NCBI GenBank assembly: GCA_947561395.2
Contig: OX387193.1
Span: forward strand, 16,554,001-16,618,000
Direction: 5' to 3'
Source of the DNA: Buxus sempervirens
Lineage: Eukaryota > Streptophyta > Magnoliopsida > Buxales > Buxaceae
Length of the DNA stretch: 64,000 bases
The position numbers were made by a program, and so were the translations under genes. Positions within the stretch are counted from its first letter, which is position 1. Each line of letters begins with the position of its first letter. The notes under the pieces are model-generated. The model had not been told where the DNA came from, did no database searches, and saw nothing but the letters and a program-made list of their open reading frames with translations. Below are positions 7,538 to 16,578 of the stretch, one piece after another.

Positions 7538-10500
7538 TTATGTTTAGAAGGCCCACAAAAAACCCAAAAAGATTTTTCTATTTTTTCTAGAAAATTTAAA
7601 TTTTTCAAAAAGGTCCAAATCACTTATGAACCATATAATCAGACCGAATGGGACCAGGTTGAATATGACTTCGACCTTGAGCTCGACTTTGATCTCATGG
7701 GGGTCGAAGAAGAGACCGAGGTCGAAGAAGAAGACGTTCCAAAAGAAATTGAATACCAATTGGAACGTCATGAAAAGGGGGTCCAACCTAATATTGAGGA
7801 GACCATATCCATAAACCTTGGGACCAAAGAGGACCCAAAAATTGTGAAAATCGGGTCATGCTTGTCTGATGTGCAGAAAAATGAAATGTCACAATTCTTG
7901 GCAGATTACAAGGATGTGTTTGCTTGGTCATATCGGGACATGCCGGGGTTGGACACTGACATGGTGGTGCACAAGTTGCCAATTTTGCCAGGGGTTAAGC
8001 CGATTAAGCAGAAGCTGAGAAGATTGAAGCCTGAATGGACCTTAAAGGTCAAGGACGAAGTGGTCAAGCAGTTCCAAGCTGGATTTCTGGCAGTCTCTAC
8101 GTACCCAGAGTGGCTCGCAAACATAGTGCCGGTACCCAAGAAGGACGGGAAAGTCCGAATGTGCGTGGACTATAGAGACTTAAACAGGGCAAGCCCAAAG
8201 GACGATTTTCCGCTTCCACACATCGACATTCTGGTCGATAATACTGCGGTACATAGCCTGTTTTCCTTCATGGATGGTTTCTCAGGATATAATCAGATCA
8301 AGATGGCTAAGGAGGATCAAGAGAAAACAGCATTTATCACACCTTGGGGCACATTCCACTATACAGCCATGCCGTTTGGACTTAAGAACGCTGGGGCAAC
8401 ATACCAGCGGGCCATGACTGCACTATTTCATGACATGATCCATAAGGAGATGGAGGTCTACGTGGACGATATGATTGCCAAATCATACAAAGAGGAGGAC
8501 CACTTGATCAATCTGAAGAAAGTGTTTGATCGGCTCAGGAAGTACAGTCTACGGCTTAACCCGGCTAAGTGCGTCTTTGGGGCTACATCAGGGAAGTTAC
8601 TGGGGTTTATAGTGAGCCGAAGAGGAATTGAAATTGACCCGGCAAAAGCCAAGGCCATAATTGAAATGCCAGCACCCAGAACTGAGAAGGAGGTCAGGGG
8701 CTTTCTTGGAAGGATTCAATACATAAGCCGGTTCATAGCACAGCTCACTGCTATCTGTGAACCAATTTTCAAACTTCTAAGGAAGGATAACCCTACGGTC
8801 TGGAATGAGGACTGCCAGCAGGCATTTGACACCATAAAGAGGTATTTGCTAAACCCACCTGTGCTAGTGCCACCAACTCCAGGAAGACCACTGATCCTGT
8901 ACTTGTCAGTGTTGGAAACGTCGATGGGATGTGTCTTGGGGCAGCATGATGAGACTGGTAGAAAAGAAAGGGCAATTTACTATCTGAGTAAAAAATTCAC
9001 AGAATATGAAGCCAAATACTCACCATTGGAGAAGACTTGCTGTGCTCTAGTGTGGGCCACTCAGAGGCTAAGGCATTATTTCCTTAGTCACTCCACACTA
9101 TTGATATCCCGGATGGACCCGCTGAAATATTTATTTGAGAAACCGGCACTGACTGGCAGGACGGCAAAGTGGCAACTACTACTGTCCGAGTTTGACCTCA
9201 CATACATCACCCAGAAGGCGATCAAGGGTCAAGCCATAGCTGATCACCTGGCTGCACATCCTCTGCCAGAATATCAACCGTTGAAGACCAACTTTCCCGA
9301 TGAGGCGATTCTGTACACTGAAGAGGAGGACAGTGAGAGTTCTTGGCAGATGTTCTTCGATGGGGCCGCCAACATGAATGGGAACGGAACAGGGGCAGTC
9401 TTGGTCAAACCGGATGGTTCTCACATCCCGATTGCAGTAAAGCTGAGATTCCAGTGCACCAATAACATAGCAGAATATGAGGCATGCGTAATTGGATTGC
9501 AAGCAGCCATGGATCATGGAGTAGAGGAACTTGACGTATACGGGGATTCGAGTCTTATCATCTTCCAAACAACTGGTGAGTGGAAAACCAAGGATCATAA
9601 ATTGATCCCCTATCACCAGTATTTGGAAGAAATAAGCACAAATTTCACTCGAATTTCCTTCAACTATATGCCAAGGGCCAAGAATCAGTTTGCGGATGTT
9701 CTAGCAACCTTGGCTTCAATGGTCAGCATACCTGAAGGAGTAGACATCAGACCACTGGAAATTGAGGTTAGAGATGAACCGGCTTACTGTCTCGTTCTAG
9801 AGGGAGCACCAGAAGAAGAAGCACCGTGGTTTCAGGATATCAAGAACTTCTTGAATAATCGGAGTCTGCCAGAGAGTGCCACTGCTACTGAGAAGAGAAC
9901 AATACAGAGATTGGCTGGTCAATTTCTGCTAAGTGGTGGACATGTGTACAAGAGGTCACATAATGACATTCTGCTAAGATGTGTTGCCAAGGCTGAATCG
10001 GAAAGGCTGATTGAGACTGTACATGGAGGAGTCTGTGGGCCCCATATGAGTGGGCACATGCTGGCTAAGAAGATCCTGAGGCTGGGATACTACTGGACGA
10101 CCATTGAGCATGATTGCTGTATACATGTCAGGAGGTGCCATCAATGCCAGATATATGCAGATAACAAGCATGCACCCCCAGGCGAGCTGCACAACATGAC
10201 ATCACCCTGGCCCTTCTCTATGTGGGGCATAGATGTTATTGGCATGATCTCACCTAAAGCATCGAACGGGCACAGATTCATCCTGGTGGCAATTGATTAC
10301 TTCACTAAATGGGTGGAAGCAGCATCATATGCAAATATCACAAGCAACCATGTTATTAAATTTTTGAAGCACAATATCATTTGTCGCTATGGACTGCCAA
10401 GTGCCATAGTATCAGACAATGCTTCAAATATTAAGAACAAGGACATGAAGAAAATGTGTGAGCAGTTTCAGATCACCCACCACAAGTCAGCTCCGTATAG

Positions 10501-11074
10501 GCCAAAGATGAATGGGGCAGTGGAAGCAGCAAACAAGAACATAAAGAAAATCATTCAGAAGATGGTAGTGAGCTACAAGGATTGGCATGAAATGCTGCCA
10601 CTTGCTCTGCATGCATACAGAACCTCGATCCGGACCTCAACTGGAGCAACCCCGTATTCCCTAGTCTATGGAATGGAAGCAGTCTTGCCAGTGGAAGTAG
10701 AAATCCCGTCACTCCGAGTGCTCATGGAAGCAGAACTAGAAGAAGCCGAATGGGTCCAGTCGAGACATGATCAACTTAACCTGATAGAAGAAAAGCGGTT
10801 GAAAGCACTTTGCCATGGACAGTTGTACCAGAAGAGAATGGCCAGGGCATACAATAAGAAGATGAGGCCCAGAACTTTCCAAGAAGGAAACTTGGTGTTG
10901 AAGAAAATCTTACCATTTTTGGAGGATCCTCGTGGTAAGTTCAAGCCCAATTGGGAAGGCCCATATGTCGTCAAGAAAGTCCTATCAGGGGGAGCACTCA
11001 TCTTAGCAGAAATGGATGGGTCAGATTTTCCTGAGCCCATTAACTCTGATGCGGTAAAAAGGTATTTTCCTTGA
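7487..11074 (+). CDS. pol: pol: reverse transcriptase, RNase H, second RNase H, integrase
   Basis: Uninterrupted 1195-codon frame. There is no proper ATG at its start, consistent with entry by frameshift from gag-pro. Residues are counted from 7487. An acidic linker is followed by RT with MCVDYRDLN (225-233), FMDGFSGY (Asp 263) and the catalytic YVDD (325-328). A Ty3-type RNase H begins near 469. A second RNase H (about 620-745; FFDGA, AEYEA, YGDSS) is the archaeal-type domain that marks the Tat lineage. Integrase has an HHCC zinc finger (His 846 to Cys 884/887), then D916, D977 and E1013 with the expected D-X60-D-X35-E spacing, and a C-terminal W-x-GPY segment. There is no chromodomain. All key residues seen are present. 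Confidence 0.95.
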   Translation: MECHFPEGSNGPSSSGELCLEGPQKTQKDFSIFSRKFKFFKKVQITYEPYNQTEWDQVEYDFDLELDFDLMGVEEETEVEEEDVPKEIEYQLERHEKGVQPNIEETISINLGTKEDPKIVKIGSCLSDVQKNEMSQFLADYKDVFAWSYRDMPGLDTDMVVHKLPILPGVKPIKQKLRRLKPEWTLKVKDEVVKQFQAGFLAVSTYPEWLANIVPVPKKDGKVRMCVDYRDLNRASPKDDFPLPHIDILVDNTAVHSLFSFMDGFSGYNQIKMAKEDQEKTAFITPWGTFHYTAMPFGLKNAGATYQRAMTALFHDMIHKEMEVYVDDMIAKSYKEEDHLINLKKVFDRLRKYSLRLNPAKCVFGATSGKLLGFIVSRRGIEIDPAKAKAIIEMPAPRTEKEVRGFLGRIQYISRFIAQLTAICEPIFKLLRKDNPTVWNEDCQQAFDTIKRYLLNPPVLVPPTPGRPLILYLSVLETSMGCVLGQHDETGRKERAIYYLSKKFTEYEAKYSPLEKTCCALVWATQRLRHYFLSHSTLLISRMDPLKYLFEKPALTGRTAKWQLLLSEFDLTYITQKAIKGQAIADHLAAHPLPEYQPLKTNFPDEAILYTEEEDSESSWQMFFDGAANMNGNGTGAVLVKPDGSHIPIAVKLRFQCTNNIAEYEACVIGLQAAMDHGVEELDVYGDSSLIIFQTTGEWKTKDHKLIPYHQYLEEISTNFTRISFNYMPRAKNQFADVLATLASMVSIPEGVDIRPLEIEVRDEPAYCLVLEGAPEEEAPWFQDIKNFLNNRSLPESATATEKRTIQRLAGQFLLSGGHVYKRSHNDILLRCVAKAESERLIETVHGGVCGPHMSGHMLAKKILRLGYYWTTIEHDCCIHVRRCHQCQIYADNKHAPPGELHNMTSPWPFSMWGIDVIGMISPKASNGHRFILVAIDYFTKWVEAASYANITSNHVIKFLKHNIICRYGLPSAIVSDNASNIKNKDMKKMCEQFQITHHKSAPYRPKMNGAVEAANKNIKKIIQKMVVSYKDWHEMLPLALHAYRTSIRTSTGATPYSLVYGMEAVLPVEVEIPSLRVLMEAELEEAEWVQSRHDQLNLIEEKRLKALCHGQLYQKRMARAYNKKMRPRTFQEGNLVLKKILPFLEDPRGKFKPNWEGPYVVKKVLSGGALILAEMDGSDFPEPINSDAVKRYFP

Positions 11075-11976
11075 GTGAATATTTCTAGGAAATGATCCGA
11101 GGCCATTTTTCTTTATTTCCTTCAAAAGTTTTAATCCCTAGTCTAGCCAAGTTGAGCTGGTTCGTTTCTTTGATCAACCCAAACCGGATTTACAGTCAAA
11201 TTGGGGCAAAATCAATTGGGGCAAAAGTAAGGAAAGAAAAAGAAAAAGAGAGGAAAAGCAATGGAAATGGCAAATGAAAGCCAAGTGTGAAAAAAAAGAT
11301 GCAAAAAATGCAATTTGGGGGAAAAGGGTTAAATTCATCATGACTGTAAGTCCGGTTGACCTATTTCCACACTTGAAAATTTTTTGGGCCTTTAATACCC
11401 TTTCTTTCATAAACTGAGCCTAGCCTTTATTTCGTCCTATTTTTAAGCCCTCGGTGATCTTAGCTTGTTCATTCAAATATCAGAGTAAGATGGGTAATGA
11501 CGGAATTCAGAAGCCGGCCCTAGTGAAAACCGTAACTGGCGCTAGGGGCAATATTGGCGAAAAGGCAAAAAGAAAAAAAATAAGAAAAATGAAAGAAAAT
11601 CAGAGGTTGAGTTGATCATGGGGATCCGAGCTTCAAGCAAAGTTGGCATGAGCAGAATGGGGCAGTTTTGGCAGTTGGGAATGACTCTAAAGGTCCTAAG
11701 ATGGACGGTTCTGATCCCTCAGTATTTTGTGGACTACCCTTTTCATTATTTAACCTGGTTCTAATTCCTTTAATTATAGGTGATTAAGTGCATGGACCAA
11801 ATTTCAAAAAAAAATACAAAAAAAAATATAAAAAGGAAAAATTATACTTTGGCCAGTGATGATAAATCAAATACTTTTCATAAAACCTTTGTTTTTACAA
11901 GCATCTGAGCATTCTGAGGCCAATAATATAAAAACTTTATTTTGAATTAAATCCCTTGTATTTCCACTATTGGAGT
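11075..11976 (+). other. 3' untranslated region between pol and the antisense exon
   Basis: No gene seen. It is A-rich with G runs and short repeats of 'ttggggcaaaa'. A block at 11412-11465 (agcctttatttcgtcctat then ccctcggtgatc) is shared with Element 2 (18935-18985) and Element 4 (43300-43545). The pol transcript and the antisense PMD gene converge here. Confidence 0.6.
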
Positions 11977-12897
11977 TCAATTTTGTACAAAGGTATGAAA
12001 AATGTGCAGGAAATAAAGCCAGTCTCCTAGCCGCTCCTCAAGCTCCCGAATCCGAGCTGCCTGAGCTGCAATGACTCCTGAAGCCCCCTCTGCAGCGGGA
12101 TCACTCAAGAAGGAAATGACCTCATCTGAAAGGGCCTGCTTGATCCTCATACTCCTAAGGCTGGCCAAAGTATCCTGGTACTTCTGCCGGATCATACGGA
12201 CCTCAAAGCAACGAGCCTGCCTCTGCTCCTCCAGTTTCTCTTCCACGGCAATACGGCGTGAGATTTGCTCCTCAAGCTGCCTCTCCAGATAAGCGCCCTG
12301 TATCCTGAGCTCCTGGGCCTCCCGTACCCATATATGCTGAAGCCGCTTATGAGAAGCCCGCTCAGACTCTAGAATGTCCTCATAGGTGGGAGCCAAGACT
12401 ACAGGAGGATCTTCGGGTACTGGGGCCTGAGTCTGTATCTGTTCCTTGATCCAGAAGAGATAATCCTTCACATGGGCTTCTGAGAAGACTGGACCATGCA
12501 TAAAGCGGACATAGGACCACTCCTTCATCAACCAGGCATTCAGCTTCATAGAAAGAGGCCCAAGACGATCCTCATATCCACATGGGATGATAATCCCCTG
12601 GGTCGCTCGGAACTGACGAAGGACCCGCAGAGGAAGATAAAGCACTGCATGTCTCAGGCCAGTCAGAATCAGAAAGTTGCGGTCTCAGAAGCTAATCACT
12701 GTCTCCGCATTAGGCTGATAAGTACCAGGCCATCTCACCTGGTCATCCTGAAGCGAGCCCAAGAAAGTGAACCAGCCCTGTTTGCCCCCTGGAATATCGG
12801 GGCACCCCCTGTTGCTCATCAAGAGAGGGACTTTCAGACTCGGGAAGAAGTGTCGATTGATCTCTTCAATCTGGCTCAAATGATCAAGTAGCCAAAG
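11977..12897 (-). pseudogene. Antisense PMD-type extra ORF, second exon only
   Basis: Read on the strand opposite to pol. A splice acceptor (cctttgcag, 12898-12906) precedes an exon starting Leu-Trp-Leu-Leu-Asp-His, matching exon 2 of the antisense gene in Element 2. It has the conserved block LMSNRGCP and a long C-terminal coiled coil rich in Glu/Arg with the ending RIRELEERLGD. One in-frame TGA (12685-12687) interrupts it where Element 2 has serine. No exon 1 homolog can be found between 12900 and the polypurine tract, so the gene is truncated as well as interrupted. Family members (PMD, 'aminotransferase-like' domain) occur in plants and in MULE/Tat elements; their biochemical function is unknown. 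Confidence 0.8.
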
Positions 12898-12924
12898 CTG
12901 CAAAGGAAGGGAGATATGTCAGCA

Positions 12925-13417
12925 CAAATCAAAAAAAAAAAATCAAAAAAAAAAAAAAAAAGAAAAAAAAAAGGAAAAAAAAAGAAGAAAAGAAAAAAAA
13001 GAGAAGGAAAAGGAGGGAGCAAACTTGTGCTATAATTCTTACTATTTTCTCAAAATCCTATTTTTGCCTTGAAATCCACCTCACAGCCACGAGAGCTCTG
13101 TGGAATTCGGGACAACTTTGGGAAATGTGCCTGGTCAAAAGGATGATATCCACTCAATTTTCAACTTGGTTTGATAAAAAATCAGTTTTTCAAAAAAATC
13201 CTATTTTTGGGCTTAAAATCCACTTCACAGCCACAAAGGGCTCAGTGGAATTTAAGAACTCTTGGAGAGATGCCCCCTTAAAGTGAGGGCCTTTTTGGCA
13301 AATCTCCACTCAAAAATTGTTTTCTACAAAAATTGAATTGAACCGAGCAAATCATGCTCAAGGGAATGCAATTTGGGCTTGTCTACTCTTTGCAGCTCAC
13401 TGCTTCGCAGCTCCCGC
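12925..13417 (+). other. A-rich tract and a duplicated hairpin segment before the polypurine tract
   Basis: 12928-13010 is nearly pure A/G. Two diverged copies of an 80-base segment (13056-13130 and 13187-13270) each contain AATCCAC...GTGGAAT arms around a 'cagccac' loop. This is the position where exon 1 of the antisense gene would be expected. Confidence 0.6.
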
Positions 13418-13430
13418 AAAGAGGGGCAGT
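13418..13430 (+). promoter_or_regulatory. Polypurine tract of Element 1
   Basis: aaagaggggcagt abuts the 3' LTR start TGTAGACACC. A matching tract lies at the 3' LTR of Element 4 (41315-41329, minus strand). It primes plus-strand DNA synthesis in this class of element. Confidence 0.88.
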
Positions 13431-13514
13431 TGTAGACACCCCAAATTGCACAAACAATCATCAAAAATCATAATCTCCTGGAAAGCCAGCACAGAATTTG
13501 AAGAAAATAAATTT

Positions 13515-13650
13515 TTGCCTGTATCCGGATACAAGTGCTCCTCCCCGTATCCGGATAGTCATACCGGATACGTGTGAGCCTTAGCGTATCCGGTACCATG
13601 TACCGGATACCTTAAGGCCCTTTGTTATCCGGTCTGATATACCGGATACC
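13515..13650 (+). repeat. ATCCGGT/ACCGGAT palindrome cluster in U3
   Basis: At least seven copies of TATCCGG or CCGGATA, mostly as inverted pairs such as TATCCGGTACCATGTACCGG followed by ATA. The cluster ends about 155 bp upstream of the TATA box and matches the leader cluster at 1660-1785. Confidence 0.85.
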
Positions 13651-13805
13651 GTAAGTTTGCTTAAAATTAGGGTTTTCCGAGAGCTTTTCACTTTTACCAT
13701 CATGTCCCTCATTAAATGAGGGGAAATCGCGGAAATAACCTTAGGGTTTAGGTTGGAGGGGTTCTAGACATTAAGTTGTGTCTACCAATGACCTTAGCCC
13801 TTGCC

Positions 13806-13813
13806 TATAAATA
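13806..13813 (+). promoter_or_regulatory. TATA box of the Element 1 LTR promoter
   Basis: TATAAATA in the context gcctataaatagga, 375 bp into the LTR. The same gcctataaata context appears in Elements 2 and 3. Confidence 0.85.
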
Positions 13814-15710
13814 GGAGCCTCCTCCTTGAGCAAATGACACACAACTCTTGTTTTGAATTCTCGCAAAGAAGAACTCCAAGAGAAGAAGAAAACCGCTGTG
13901 GAATCGCCTCCAGTACTCAGGTAAGCCTCAACTTTTCTTTTTATTTTCTGTCTTTACATTCCTAGATCTAGATCTCTTCTTCTACCTTTCTGTAGTGTAA
14001 AGCCTTGTTTGTATGGGTGGAAATCCTTCCCCGGCTCAAAGTATCTCAAGACTCCCCTAGCCGTAAAACGTGAAGGCGGATCTAGGAGAAACGAGACTGG
14101 GGATTGACCCTAGTGCTAGAACCCATGTAGCATAAGGCCTTTTTGATTGATTGAAAACCGTTCTATAATCAAAGTACCCTTGATTATTTCGAAGATCCGT
14201 GTTTAACGGGGAGAGAGAACAGAGGGAAACGATAATGGAACGGAACCCTAGGCTATGCTAGAACCTATCTTGTGGAATCTATATGCATGTTGTATTAATC
14301 TTGCTTGGTTTTTCACTCTTGCACACATATTACACTTTTTGGTGAATAGGCTCACATTTGGGGATTTACTACATTCATTGTGATAAATCTCCAATAAATG
14401 GCCTCAATCAAATTCTGGAGTGTTTTTAAATGTTTTTCAAAGGTTTTGGATTCATCTCACACGAATCACACACTTTTTGTCAATTTTCGGATTTGGTTTT
14501 CTTCAAAAGTGGCTTAGCTTGACAGCACCTGTACCCTTACTTCGGACACCCATAACTTCATCATCCGGATGAATTTTGGGGTAATTCGAGAACCATGGAA
14601 AAGGTGAGGCTGTCTAGTTTATGTCCACAAAATTTCATGAATTTCTATCTAGCCGATTTTTGACACTTCTCTGTCGAAGTTAAGTGGACAGTTCAGGTCT
14701 AAGTACAGAACTTTTCATTTCAACGGACCGCCATGTGTTCGTCTTAAGTCCGATTCGAGTGGTTTTTATTTCTGAGTACTCCTTTTTGAGTCTATTTTCA
14801 AATCCAGTTGGTTTCATAATTTTTTGATTCCATTTGAATTATTGGTAGCCGATTTACTCAGAACTGTTCATTTGTACTTTTCTGGGTAAATCTGTGATCT
14901 TCGGGGCCTGTTCGGGAGACCACCCAAGGCACATCCGAAGGGATTTTTATATGAGGCTAGTTTCTATGGAAAGATGGCCATACAAACTTCAATCACACCA
15001 AATTTCGTGGACTTTTGTGTAGTGGATTTTTCTAGACAATTTTCCAAAGTTGCCCACTTACTACTTTTAAAAATCCCCAGCAGCAACTTCAAAGGAGCAT
15101 AACTCCTAGGATTTTTATCGGATTAACTTGGGATTTTGCATGAGTTCCTTATTTATCATAATCTTTCAAATAGAGTTGGTTTGAATCAATTTGAAATTGG
15201 ATTTGGATGATTTCAAGACAAAGGACCTTCCTTTTTACCAAAATTCCCGGATTTGCCTCAACTTGGTTTTGGCCACTTTTACTTTGATTTCCATCTTTTG
15301 AAATACTCCAGAAGTGATATTGACATAAGAGAGGATCTAAAATCCATTTAGATCCTCATGTGAAAATATCATACATTGTTCCTTTTTCAAGGCTTTTTCA
15401 TGATTTTTAGCAAGCTTCTTATTTTCTTTTTAGCATGAACATACATTTGGCCACCACTTCGTGTGGATGAATGGGGGTGCCTAACACCTTCCCCCGTTCA
15501 TAATCTAATTCCTTTACCCATCTCTGGATTTGATTTTCAAGTAGGATTTTTATTCTAGAATGCTTCTTTTTTCACTTTTTGCTTATTTTGATCTTTGGTG
15601 TCCATTCTCACCCCAAAATCATGAATGGTGGCGACTCTCCCAATTTTTGCGTTGAGCCCGTGTGTTGACGGAGGGATGATCACTCCGGTGATTTTTTCCC
15701 ATGTCTCACA

Positions 15711-16098
15711 GGGTGGATCGGAGATTCCTGTGGTTCATGAGACGGCCGGGCCTACGAGAGAGGAGGATGTTCCTGGCGCAGCAGATCCAGAGGTGGCCGA
15801 GCCTACGAGAGAGGAGGATGTTCCCGGCGTAGCAGATCCATCACTTCCGGTTGAGGACTCTCGGGTTCTGGAGCTGGTTCCCTTGGCGACGGACTCTTCA
15901 GTTTCATGCTTCATGGACCTGACCCGGGGTGATCCAGCCCCAGCCTCAGCCTCTTCCACCGATCCTGCGCCTCCTGCAGACCCGGTGCTTCCTGCTGGTC
16001 CATCCTCGCTTGGTGAGTCTTCATCTCCCGCTGGCCAACGTTTCTCAGATCACTTTTTCATCCGGCAGCGACGGCGAGGTAGAGGCGATAGGGATTGA
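15711..16098 (+). pseudogene. 3' end of an unidentified ORF, cut by Element 1
   Basis: An open frame ends at TGA 16096-16098. The visible 128 or so residues hold a 17-residue acidic repeat twice (PTREEDVPG core), a Pro/Ala/Ser-rich stretch and a basic end (RQRRRGRGDRD). The frame happens to run back into the LTR of Element 1, which is chance; the true 5' part would be beyond Element 1, outside the window. It lies on the same strand as, and upstream of, the antisense PMD gene, so it may be another extra ORF of Element 2. I do not recognise the family. Confidence 0.5.
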
Positions 16099-16324
16099 CC
16101 TGTTAGAGATAGGTCTAGATTTAGGATTTATCAGATATTTGTATATAAACTTGATGTATTCATTGGCAGTTTATATGAAAAGAGAAGATTTTTTTAGTTT
16201 TGTTTCCTTTTTTGTAGATTTTTTGTTTATTTTTGTATATTTGTCATGTTACAATTGTTTATACAGGTAACAGGTTTTCTGGGAACATGACTTATTAAAA
16301 GAAAGAAGTAAAACCCCTTTTTGT
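16099..16324 (+). other. AT-rich probable 3' UTR
   Basis: T-rich sequence after the stop at 16098, with no ORF or repeat of note. It includes a pyrimidine run ending tttatacag|gtaac near 16265. Confidence 0.4.
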
Positions 16325-16490
16325 GCAAAAACCGTACATTCAGGGCGGTTGTGCAAGAACCGTACTTATCCCGCGGTTTTTAAACTTTGCGGGAATGCAA
16401 CCGCATATTAGGTACGGTTCAGGCACAACCGTTCTGTGTATGCGGTTTTCGCCCTTAGGTTATTTTAAAACCGCGAATTGCGGGCATGAC
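16325..16490 (+). repeat. AACCG...CGGTT motif cluster upstream of the antisense gene
   Basis: Several inverted pairs, for example AACCGTACATTCAGGGCGGTT minus its last base, and aaccgcatattaggtacggtt. Read in Element 2's sense direction the loops show CTGAAT. The same motif family fills U3 of Element 2 (32165-32440), its leader (28435-28545) and the stretch after the antisense gene (18655-18770). Confidence 0.8.
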
Positions 16491-16502
16491 GTCATTTTGA
16501 CG
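16487..16502 (+). promoter_or_regulatory. Two TGACG motifs (as-1-like bZIP site) in the putative antisense-gene promoter
   Basis: The palindrome TGACGTCA (16487-16494) is followed by TGACGTA (16498-16504), with starts 11 bp apart, about 80 bp before the ATG of the antisense gene. Paired TGACG motifs are bound by plant TGA-type bZIP factors. No clear TATA box was seen. Confidence 0.4.
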
Positions 16503-16578
16503 TATTGCTTAGGTCAGAAGCCCCCTGTTTCGGCGATTTTCTCTCTCCTAGCTGCCTTTAATCCACTTTTGCCCATTA

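Larger units (their letters stand above)
1..15710 (+). mobile_element. Element 1: Tat/Ogre-type Ty3/Gypsy LTR retrotransposon (5' end outside window)
   Basis: The order is partial 5' LTR, tRNA-Arg-type primer site, 3.5 kb leader with hairpin arrays, gag-pro, pol (RT, RNase H, second RNase H, integrase), antisense PMD exon, polypurine tract and 3' LTR. The 244 visible bases of the 5' LTR differ from the 3' LTR end (15467-15710) at only two positions, so the insertion is fairly young. From the 3' LTR length (2280 bp) the missing 5' part should be about 2.0 kb, giving a total near 17.7 kb. It lies in opposite orientation within Element 2, whose sequence resumes at 15711. The five bases after the 3' LTR, gggtg, are the expected right target duplication; the left copy is outside the window. 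Confidence 0.93.
13431..15710 (+). repeat. 3' LTR of Element 1 (2280 bp)
   Basis: Starts TGTAGACACCCC after the polypurine tract and ends TCTCACA. U3 (about 375 bp) has the ATCCGGT hairpin cluster and a TATA box. The long R-U5 part has no ORF. Its end carries the internal primer-site-like TGGCGACTCT (15629-15638). Confidence 0.94.

Noticed and set aside
10771-11074. A chromodomain at the end of integrase
   Set aside because: Only the GPY-type segment is present; no chromodomain signature, as expected for Tat elements.
15625-16098. A single ORF starting in the LTR of Element 1
   Set aside because: The first third is LTR sequence found elsewhere without this ORF; the fusion is created by the insertion.
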